A stretch of DNA of 64,000 nucleotides, from the NCBI RefSeq assembly GCF_000717175.1, contig NZ_JNYD01000019.1:201866-265865 (forward strand), in the 5' to 3' direction. The first letter of the stretch is position 1, and the number at the start of each line of letters is the position of its first letter. The notes beneath the pieces are model-generated. The model had not been told where the DNA came from. It did not search any database and saw only the letters and a list, made by a program, of their open reading frames with translations. The stretch is from Pseudonocardia autotrophica. Its GTDB lineage: Bacteria; Actinomycetota; Actinomycetes; Mycobacteriales; Pseudonocardiaceae. This document shows, piece after piece, positions 57,980 through 64,000 of this stretch. A program made the translations under genes and the position numbers.

Positions 57980-60357
57980 CAGAGGGCCGCCAGCGAGGAG
58001 ACCGCGGGGGTGCGGGCCCGCAGCGCCGGGACCGCCGCGACCAGGGCGGCCCCGAGCGGCACCGCCGCGATGAGCAGCGCGATCGGCCCGACCGGCACGT
58101 CGATGTCGCCGCCGACCCCGATCGTCGACGCCACCTGCCACCAGAACAGCCGGGCCACGCCGAGCCCGACCGGCACGCCCAGCAGCACGGCGGGCACCGC
58201 GGTCGACGCGGCCAGCACGCCGAGCGTGGTCCGCACCTGGCCCGGGGTGGCCCCGAGCACGGCGAACACGGCCATCTCGCGCGCCAGCCGCCGGGCGCCG
58301 ACCAGCAGCGAGTGCGCCAGCCCCGTCCCGGCGACGACGGCGAGCACCACCGCGAGCACGTCCGGCAGCCGGCCGAGGTCGCCGAGGTTGCGGATCGCCT
58401 CGGGCACGGTCGGCGGGGACAGCTCGAGCCGGCCGCCCAGCTCGGCGGCGAGCGCGGCGGCCGTGCCGGGCCGGGCGTAGACGTGCGTGGTGAGCAGCGG
58501 GTGGTTGCGCTCGGGGCTCACCGCGAGCAGCCCGTCGCCGGTGGCGAGGAGGTCCTGCCCGAGCGGGCCGTGGTTCTCGTTGGGCACCACCGCGATCCCG
58601 ACGACGGTCATCGCGTGCGGGGCGCCGTCCGTTCCCAGCGTGTCGATCCACTCCCCCGCGGACAGCCCGCGCTCGGCGGCCACCCGGGGGTTGACGGCGA
58701 CCTCGTCCGGGGCGGCCGGCAGTCGCCCGGACACCAGCTCGACGGGCGGGGCGCCCTTGCGGGCGGTGATGCTGACGATGCCGAGCGGGTCGCCGGAGGC
58801 GAGCCGGGCGTACGAGGTGTCGGTGATCGCCAGCGCCGCGACCCGCGGGTCCTCGACGAGCGCGAGGACGTCGGGTTCCCGGCTGTCGGCGATCGTGATG
58901 TCGGCGCCGCCCGCCCACCGGTCCGGGTTCGCGACGAGCCGGTCGAGGCTCGCCCCGACCGTCACCGTGGCGACGATCCCGGCGACCGCGGCCGTGGCCG
59001 CCAAGACCGTGATCACCGGCGGGACGCCGCGCCGGGTGCCCGCCTGGGCGAGCCTGCTGCCGAGCAGCAGGGTGGGCCACCGGCCCAGCGACCCGCCGAC
59101 GGCGGCGGCCAGCGAGCCCGGCCGGGGCGCGGCCGGCTCGGGCACGGCCAACGCGCGGCGGCGCCAGGCGAACGCGGCCGCGACCGCCGTGACCAGCAGG
59201 AACAGCGCCGCGAGCGCGGCACCGCCGGCCACCGCGAGCGCCCACTGCGGCCGGAAGCCCGGCTCCGGCTCGAAGCGGGCCTGGCTGCCGAGGGGCGCGA
59301 GGACGCCGGCGGCCACCACGACCCCGGCGCCGAGCAGCCCGGCCGCCGCCGCCGCGGGGACGGCCGCGGCGACGCGGGCGGCCACGCTCTGCGCCGCCGT
59401 CATGCCGAGGGCGGACTCGATCGACCGGGCCGCGCGGGCCGTGCCCGCGGTCCGCAGCAGCCCGAGCCCGACGACCTGCACGGCGCCCAGGCCCACGACC
59501 AGCGCGAACAGCCCGACGCCGATGAGCAGCGCCCGCTCCGCCGCGTGCACGGCGGGATCGGGCGCGCGCGGGTGCTCCACCCCCGGCGTGAGGTAGTCGC
59601 CGACGATCGACGGCTGCGCGGCCGACAGCTCGGCGACGGCCGCGTCGAAGCGGGCGGCGGCGTCCGGCGTCGGGGCGAGCCGGACGTAGGCGGCGTGGCC
59701 GATCCCCGTCCCGGCCAGCGCCCGCGCGAACCCGGGCCCCGCGAGGACGTCGGGCAGGGCCTGCCCCCACCCCGGCATCCGGGCGACGCCGACGACGCGC
59801 ACCGTGGTCGCCGGGCCGTGCGGGGTGAACCCGACGGCGAACTGCGCCATGTCCTCGAGGGTCAGCATCCGCAGCGGCAGCACCGTGCCGACGCCCATGC
59901 CGTGCTCCGCCGCCCGCTCGGAGATCACCACCTCGTCCGAGGTGGCCGGGTCGACCCCGCGCCCGGCGACGATCACCGGGGTGACCAGCTCGGGGTGCGG
60001 GGCGGTGCCCGCGGCCAGCGACATGTACTGCACCTGCGGGCCGTCGACCTGCGCCACCCACGCCTCGGTGAGCCACGCGTCGGCGACGCCGGGCAGGGTC
60101 GGCAGGGCCTTGATCAGCGCGGGCCGGTCGGACGGCACGATCAGCCGGGCGTCGTCGAGGTGGACGGCCTCGACGAGCCGTGGGTAGGCCGTGGCGGTGC
60201 GCTCGCCGACCGCGACCGCCCCCAGCACCACGCCGCCGACCAGGCCCAGCACCACGCCGAGGGCGAGCAGGCTCCAGCGCCGTTCCCGCAGCTCGGCGCG
60301 GGCGACGAGCCGGACCGCGCCCCGGTGGCCCGGCGCGCCGGGCGCGCGCGCGGGCAC
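57979..60357 (-). CDS. FtsX-like ABC permease (first of pair)
   Basis: 792 aa, a paralogue of the neighbouring permease: both have the same helix pattern, share PVIVAGRG/R near residue 110-120, and AREMAVFAVLGATPGQVRTT precedes the last three helices (as in its partner). It probably pairs with it as a heterodimer on the ATPase encoded upstream. GTG start lies 3 bases after the kinase stop. Such ABC/FtsX pairs export or sense antimicrobial peptides or lipids, but nothing in the sequence names a substrate. Confidence 0.87.
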   Translation of the reverse strand: MPARAPGAPGHRGAVRLVARAELRERRWSLLALGVVLGLVGGVVLGAVAVGERTATAYPRLVEAVHLDDARLIVPSDRPALIKALPTLPGVADAWLTEAWVAQVDGPQVQYMSLAAGTAPHPELVTPVIVAGRGVDPATSDEVVISERAAEHGMGVGTVLPLRMLTLEDMAQFAVGFTPHGPATTVRVVGVARMPGWGQALPDVLAGPGFARALAGTGIGHAAYVRLAPTPDAAARFDAAVAELSAAQPSIVGDYLTPGVEHPRAPDPAVHAAERALLIGVGLFALVVGLGAVQVVGLGLLRTAGTARAARSIESALGMTAAQSVAARVAAAVPAAAAAGLLGAGVVVAAGVLAPLGSQARFEPEPGFRPQWALAVAGGAALAALFLLVTAVAAAFAWRRRALAVPEPAAPRPGSLAAAVGGSLGRWPTLLLGSRLAQAGTRRGVPPVITVLAATAAVAGIVATVTVGASLDRLVANPDRWAGGADITIADSREPDVLALVEDPRVAALAITDTSYARLASGDPLGIVSITARKGAPPVELVSGRLPAAPDEVAVNPRVAAERGLSAGEWIDTLGTDGAPHAMTVVGIAVVPNENHGPLGQDLLATGDGLLAVSPERNHPLLTTHVYARPGTAAALAAELGGRLELSPPTVPEAIRNLGDLGRLPDVLAVVLAVVAGTGLAHSLLVGARRLAREMAVFAVLGATPGQVRTTLGVLAASTAVPAVLLGVPVGLGVARLFWWQVASTIGVGGDIDVPVGPIALLIAAVPLGAALVAAVPALRARTPAVSSLAAL

Positions 60358-60360
60358 GGC

Positions 60361-62076
60361 TCAGCCCGCCACGGGTGCGGGGCGCGACGCGACCGGGGAG
60401 ACCGGTGGTCGAGGGGCAGGCGCCCCGTTCGTCCCCGCGGCCGGGACGGGGATGCGCCCGGTGAGCACCGTGCCCTCGCCCGGCGCCGACACGAGCTCGA
60501 CGGTGCCGCCGATCGCGCCGAGCCGGTCCGCCATGTTCTGCAGCCCGCCGCCGCCGGCGACCCGGGCGGGGTCGAAGCCCGGCCCGTCGTCGGCGACGAC
60601 CACGGTGAGCTCGTCGCCGTCGGCGCCGGCCTCCACCTTCAGCGTGATCGTGACGTGCGCGCCGGGGGCGTGCTTCCCCGCGTTCTGCAGCGCCTCGAGG
60701 CAGCAGAAGTACACGGCGGCCTCGGCCTGCTCCGGCATCCGCCCGACGCCGTCGGCGTGCACCTCGACGGTGAGCGGGCTGCGCTTGGCCGCGGCCCGCA
60801 GCGCGTCCCCCAGGCCGGCGTCGCGCAGCAGCGGCGGGTAGATGCCGTGGGCCAGGTCCCGCAGCGCCTGGATGGAGTCGCGGACGCCGCGGTCGAGCTC
60901 GTCGAGCAGCTCGGCGTTGGGGTCGTCGGGCGAGGTCAGGGTGTCGCGGACCAGCCGCAGCCCCACGGCGAGGGCGACCAGGTGCTGCTGGGCGCCGTCG
61001 TGGAGGTCGCGCTCGATGCGGCGGCGCTCGGCGTCCGCGGCCGCGACGAGGCGGGTGCGGGAGGCCTGCAGGTCGGCGTTGGTGCGGCGCAGGTCGGCCA
61101 GGGTCGCCTGGAGCGCCTCGTCGAGCGCGCGGTTGCGCAGCACGATCGCCAGCCGGCGGACGACCTCGGCGAGCGCCCGCTCGTCCGCCTCGCCGAAGGT
61201 GTCGGCGTCCGCGTCCCGCTCGATCACCACGAGGGCGAGCACCTCGCCGCCGTGCACCGCGGGGGCCAGCCGCAGCTGCCCGCGGCGGGCGGGCCCGTCC
61301 TCCTCGACCAGGTGCGGGAGCCAGAGCTCCAGCCAGCCCGGCCCGGCGACCCCGGCGCGCTGCAGCGTGGCCAGCTCGTCGGCGTCGAGCGGCAGCGGCT
61401 CCGGACCCGGCTCGACCGGCTGCGGGACGACGAGGCTGCGCGCCAGGTTCCGGGCCGCGTCGCCGCGGTCGGCCCAGATCTGCACGCGGGACAGCCGCCA
61501 GTCCTGCCGCATGGTCTCGGCGAGCTGGCGGAGCAGGTCGTCCACGGGGGTGCCGCGGCCGGCGCGCTCGGCGAAGTCGGCGAGCAGCTCGTCGGGCGAG
61601 CGGCGGACGCCCTGCAGCGCGGCGCGGGTCGTGCGCGCGGCCCGGCGGCCGAGCGGGCCCGCCACCACCGCGACGACGAGCATCCCGACCAGTGCGGGGT
61701 TCAGCAGCGCGCGTTCGGCCCCGAGCGGGATCCGCCCGAACACCAGCAGCACGACGAGCAGGCCGGAGCAGACCGCCACGGACAGGCCGCCGAACTCGGA
61801 CGCGCCGACCAGCACCGCGGTGCTGGCGCGCCGGGCGGTGGCGCTGAACATCAGCGCGATCCCGACCGCGAGCACGACCCCGGCGATCAGCCCGGTGACC
61901 CACCAGGCCGGACCGCCGCCCAGCAGCCCGACGACGACGCCGGGCGCGATCACCCCGGCCGCTCCGATCAGCCCGGACAGCAGCAGGGAGCTGCGGGCGC
62001 GCCGGCCCGTCCCGATCCCGACGCGGCGGTGGCTGCGGAACCCGGCGCCGGCCGGGAGCGGCGTGCGGTCGCTCAC
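60361..62076 (-). CDS. Sensor histidine kinase (HisKA_3/NarL type) with GAF-like domain
   Basis: 571 aa: four N-terminal membrane helices (about 25-125), a GAF-like region (GRGTPVDDLLRQLAETMRQD ... GEVLALVVIERDADADTF), a coiled stretch LADLRRTNADLQASRTRLVA, the HisKA_3 box ERRRIERDLHDGAQQHLVAL with the phospho-accepting His, and HATPase_c (VVVADDGPGFDPARVAGGGG, LQNMADRLGAIGGTVELV). The start overlaps the ATPase stop by 4 bases (GTGA), so kinase and transporter are coupled. A kinase made inside its transporter operon suggests flux or ligand sensing through the ABC complex. Confidence 0.9.
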   Translation of the reverse strand: MSDRTPLPAGAGFRSHRRVGIGTGRRARSSLLLSGLIGAAGVIAPGVVVGLLGGGPAWWVTGLIAGVVLAVGIALMFSATARRASTAVLVGASEFGGLSVAVCSGLLVVLLVFGRIPLGAERALLNPALVGMLVVAVVAGPLGRRAARTTRAALQGVRRSPDELLADFAERAGRGTPVDDLLRQLAETMRQDWRLSRVQIWADRGDAARNLARSLVVPQPVEPGPEPLPLDADELATLQRAGVAGPGWLELWLPHLVEEDGPARRGQLRLAPAVHGGEVLALVVIERDADADTFGEADERALAEVVRRLAIVLRNRALDEALQATLADLRRTNADLQASRTRLVAAADAERRRIERDLHDGAQQHLVALAVGLRLVRDTLTSPDDPNAELLDELDRGVRDSIQALRDLAHGIYPPLLRDAGLGDALRAAAKRSPLTVEVHADGVGRMPEQAEAAVYFCCLEALQNAGKHAPGAHVTITLKVEAGADGDELTVVVADDGPGFDPARVAGGGGLQNMADRLGAIGGTVELVSAPGEGTVLTGRIPVPAAGTNGAPAPRPPVSPVASRPAPVAG

Positions 62077-62855
62077 CGGGCCACCCGCAGCCCGGCGGGC
62101 ACCTCGACCGGGCCGGACGGCTCGCCGTCGGCCAGGATCCGGCCGTCGCGCATGCGGACCAGCCGCTGCGCGCCCTCGGCGACCTCGCGGCTGTGCGTGA
62201 CCATGAGGATCGTCTGGCCCTGGGCGTGCAGGCGCTGGAAGAGGTCGAGGACCTCGGCGGCGCCGTCGGAGTCCAGGGCGCCGGTCGGCTCGTCGGCCAG
62301 CAGCAGCGTGGGGCGGTTGGCCAGCGCGCGGGCGATCGCGACCCGCTGGCGCTGGCCGCCGGAGAGCGCGGCGGGCAGCTCGCGGGCCTTGTCGAGCAGG
62401 CCGAGCTGGTCGAGCAGGTCGCGGGCCCGGGCGGTGGCCTCGGCGGGCTTCGCGCCGGCGACGAGCGCGGCGAGCGAGACGTTCTCCAGCGCCGACATGT
62501 GCTCGATGAGGTGGAAGAACTGGAAGACCAGGCCGACGCTGCGACGGCGCAGCCGGGCCAGCCGCTGGGCGCCGAGCTCCTCGATGCGGGTGCCGTCGAG
62601 GGCGATCGTGCCCTCGTCGGGGCGGTCGAGGCCGGCGAGCAGGTGCAGCAGCGTGGACTTGCCGCAGCCCGAGGGACCCATGAGCGCCACGAACTCGCCG
62701 GCGCGCACGCTGAGGTCGACACCGCGCAGGGCACGCACGGGGGCCGTGCCGGCCTCGTAGGTCTTGCGCAGACCGCGGACGACGAGGGCGGGGCCGGGCG
62801 CTGCGCCGCCGGCGCGACCGCCTGCGCCGGCTGCGGACTCGGTCTGCTGTGTCAC
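62073..62855 (-). CDS. ABC transporter ATPase, MacB/LolD type
   Basis: 260 aa: Walker A MGPSGCGKST, signature LSGGQRQRVAIARAL, Walker B LLLADEPTGALDSDGAAEVL and the switch His in ILMVTHSREVAE. The N-terminal VRGLRKTYEAGTAPVRALRG is the MacB/LolD pattern. Drives the two FtsX-like permeases encoded downstream. GTG at 62855; the Ala/Gly-rich first 22 residues are probably unstructured, so a later start is possible. A GGTGGT palindrome lies 76 bases upstream. Confidence 0.93.
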   Translation of the reverse strand: MTQQTESAAGAGGRAGGAAPGPALVVRGLRKTYEAGTAPVRALRGVDLSVRAGEFVALMGPSGCGKSTLLHLLAGLDRPDEGTIALDGTRIEELGAQRLARLRRRSVGLVFQFFHLIEHMSALENVSLAALVAGAKPAEATARARDLLDQLGLLDKARELPAALSGGQRQRVAIARALANRPTLLLADEPTGALDSDGAAEVLDLFQRLHAQGQTILMVTHSREVAEGAQRLVRMRDGRILADGEPSGPVEVPAGLRVAR

Positions 62856-62930
62856 CTGCTCACCCTAGGGAGGGCCGGGTCCGCGCCGGGAGGGCCCGCG
62901 GCGAAGAGACCGGCTGGCACGCCGGAGCGG

Positions 62931-62948
62931 GGTGGTACTGGCACCACC
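62931..62948. promoter_or_regulatory. GGTGGT-N6-ACCACC palindrome before the ABC-kinase operon
   Basis: Perfect arms 62931-62936 and 62943-62948 around ACTGGC, 76 bases upstream of the ATPase GTG. Best copy of the related elements at 3736, 48474 and 55048. Probable operator of a NarL-type regulator (inference). Confidence 0.45.
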
Positions 62949-63012
62949 CTCGGCCTGTCGTCGCCGCGCCCGGCGCCCGCGTTACGCCCTCCCGTGGATC
63001 ACCCCGGTCCGG

Positions 63013-63765
63013 TCACCTCAGGCGGCCCTCGGCGAGGTAGCGCTCGGACTCCTCCTTGTGCATGCGCTCGTCGTGGCCGATCTGGCGGAGCAGGTCGGCG
63101 ACGGTGGCGTGGGCGCCGTAGCGGTCGGCGAAGGCGGAGCGGTGCGGCACCGTCTCCAGCTCCGGGTGCTCGGCGACGTACTCGGCGTACTCGTGCTCGG
63201 CGTGGTCCTCGAAGTCGGCGTTGAGCCGGTAGCTCCAGCGCGGCGCGAGCACGAACATCAGCCAGGCCACGTGGTAGTAGGACAGCGCGAGCAGCAGCGG
63301 GAGCACCCGGAAGCGCACCCGGCTCGGCTTCCGGCCCGACGCCCGGACGAGCTCGCCGACGATCAGCAGGTGCCACTGCTCGTTGTCCTGCTGCTCCCGG
63401 TTCTCCTCGATCCGCTCGTGGATGCGGCGGGCGAGGGCGCCGTCGCGGTGCCGGCGGGTGAACAGGCGGTAGGCCGCGTTCTCCCAGATCTGGTACGGGA
63501 TCCGCGCCACGACCTCGAGCACCTGGAACTTCTCCAGCGTCCGGCGGCGGCCGTACAGCAGGTCCATGGTCACGAACAACAGCCGGGCGAGGAGCGAGTA
63601 CCGACGGCGGGGCGCGGCCAGGGTGGCGAGCTGCTCGTGGCGCAGGGCGCGGCGGCCCAGGCGCGGGGTGGCCGCGGCGGTGAGTGGGCGGTCCGCGTGG
63701 TCCCCGTCCGGGGAGGGAAGGAGTCGAACGTCGACGCTTCCGCTGCCCGGACGCGGGTCGTGCAC
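63013..63765 (-). CDS. Alternative-oxidase-like di-iron carboxylate protein
   Basis: 250 aa. Four blocks line up with alternative oxidase (AOX) ligands: Glu84 in FQVLEVVARIPYQIWEN, Glu129-x-x-His132 in QQDNEQWHLLIVGELV, Glu186 in LNADFEDHAEHEYAEYV and Glu233-x-x-His236 in IGHDERMHKEESERY. Two hydrophobic helices, FRVLPLLLALSYYHVAWLMF and a shorter one before block 1 (LLARLLFVTMDLLYG), fit a monotopic membrane protein. AOX oxidises quinol and reduces O2 to water without proton pumping; bacterial examples are few. Actinomycetes use menaquinone, so the substrate may differ. The GTG at 63765 is tentative, because the frame stays open to the window edge. A related di-iron hydroxylase is the alternative. 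Confidence 0.7.
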   Translation of the reverse strand: MHDPRPGSGSVDVRLLPSPDGDHADRPLTAAATPRLGRRALRHEQLATLAAPRRRYSLLARLLFVTMDLLYGRRRTLEKFQVLEVVARIPYQIWENAAYRLFTRRHRDGALARRIHERIEENREQQDNEQWHLLIVGELVRASGRKPSRVRFRVLPLLLALSYYHVAWLMFVLAPRWSYRLNADFEDHAEHEYAEYVAEHPELETVPHRSAFADRYGAHATVADLLRQIGHDERMHKEESERYLAEGRLR

Positions 63766-64000
63766 GGCCGGCGGCAGCGGTCCGGGGTGGCGCGGGAGGG
63801 GAAGGCCCGGGCCGGGCCGGCGGAGGGCGTGGTGCGGGTGCCCGGGGTGCGGCGGGTGTCCGGGGCGGGACGGGCCGGGGTGGGGCGGCCGGGACGTCGG
63901 CCCCGGCGCGGGACGGGGCGACGTGCCCGGGGTCGGACGGGACGCAGGGGCGGGACGGGGCGCAGGGGCGGGACGGCTCGGGCCGGCGACGGAAGGGGGC
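63766..64000. other. Pro/His/Arg-coding low-complexity stretch at window edge
   Basis: Strongly G-rich on the + strand. Read leftward in frame with the AOX-like gene there is no stop codon, and the translation is Pro-rich with repeated units such as SRPAPAPRPAPAS and PPHPGPSRPGHPPHPGHPHH. Two direct copies of GCAGGGGCGGGACGG lie at about 63945-63975. It may be an N-terminal extension of that gene, the end of another, or a GC-biased spacer; the window stops before this can be decided. Confidence 0.3.

Noticed and set aside
55598..62734. Single leftward open frame of ~2380 codons through the ABC, kinase and permease genes
   Set aside because: Only its last ~793 codons encode a recognisable permease; upstream it runs out of frame through three other well-supported genes.

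Overview
The window is chromosomal DNA of a very high-GC actinomycete. Nearly all codons end in G or C, GTG starts are common, and the gene set (F420/PPOX-type flavoprotein, Rv1747-like FHA-ABC protein, GHR-type transferase, HtrA, PFK of the plant/actinobacterial type, pcaHG) fits Pseudonocardiaceae, probably Pseudonocardia or a close relative. The genus is inference. No rRNA, tRNA, CRISPR array or intact mobile element was seen.

Layout. 0-8.5 kb: HtrA protease, type III CoA-transferase, GIDE-domain membrane protein, two-FHA ABC transporter, acyl-CoA ligase, esterase-like hydrolase. 8.5-14 kb: a 70-bp-period repeat, then a leftward run PFK > metallo-beta-lactamase-fold protein > DedA > membrane phosphodiesterase with overlapping or nearly touching genes. 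14.1-15.4 kb: PPOX protein and a scar where a divergent eamA/lysR pair has lost both 5' halves. 15.3-21 kb: Rph/PEP-synthase-like phosphotransferase, MFS exporter, HxlR regulator, VOC and CMD-family proteins.

21.3-29.8 kb holds the most unusual locus: a KAS III-like condensing enzyme with a long unassigned N-terminal domain, a single-chain ~1870-residue acyl-CoA carboxylase laid out like eukaryotic ACC (BC-BCCP-central-CT), and a PhaB/FabG-type reductase, tightly spaced on one strand. Read together they could carboxylate acetyl-CoA, condense malonyl-CoA with an acyl-CoA and reduce the 3-ketoacyl product.

29.8-48 kb: secreted or membrane proteins, NagZ-like glycosidase, GHR-type transferase, CoA transferase, a haloacetate-dehalogenase-like hydrolase with the full fluoroacetate dehalogenase residue set, GtrA, protocatechuate 3,4-dioxygenase (pcaHG) with a divergent IclR regulator, an amidase/SDR/epoxide hydrolase run, FIST protein, superoxide dismutase, a 22-bp tandem repeat, CinA and a glycosyltransferase. 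48.5-52.4 kb is a decayed island: response regulator, frameshifted IS3-family transposase relic, orphan secreted protein, integrase relic, methyltransferase and two abutting gene fragments (SIP-like and DUF899).

52.4-64 kb: DHFR-family reductase, a membrane trypsin-like protease with a zinc ribbon, a receiver-only response regulator, and a leftward operon of ABC ATPase, histidine kinase and two FtsX-type permeases, ending with an alternative-oxidase-like di-iron protein. Convergent genes are often separated by long near-perfect hairpins, and several genes near two-component systems carry a related GGTG...CACC palindrome upstream.
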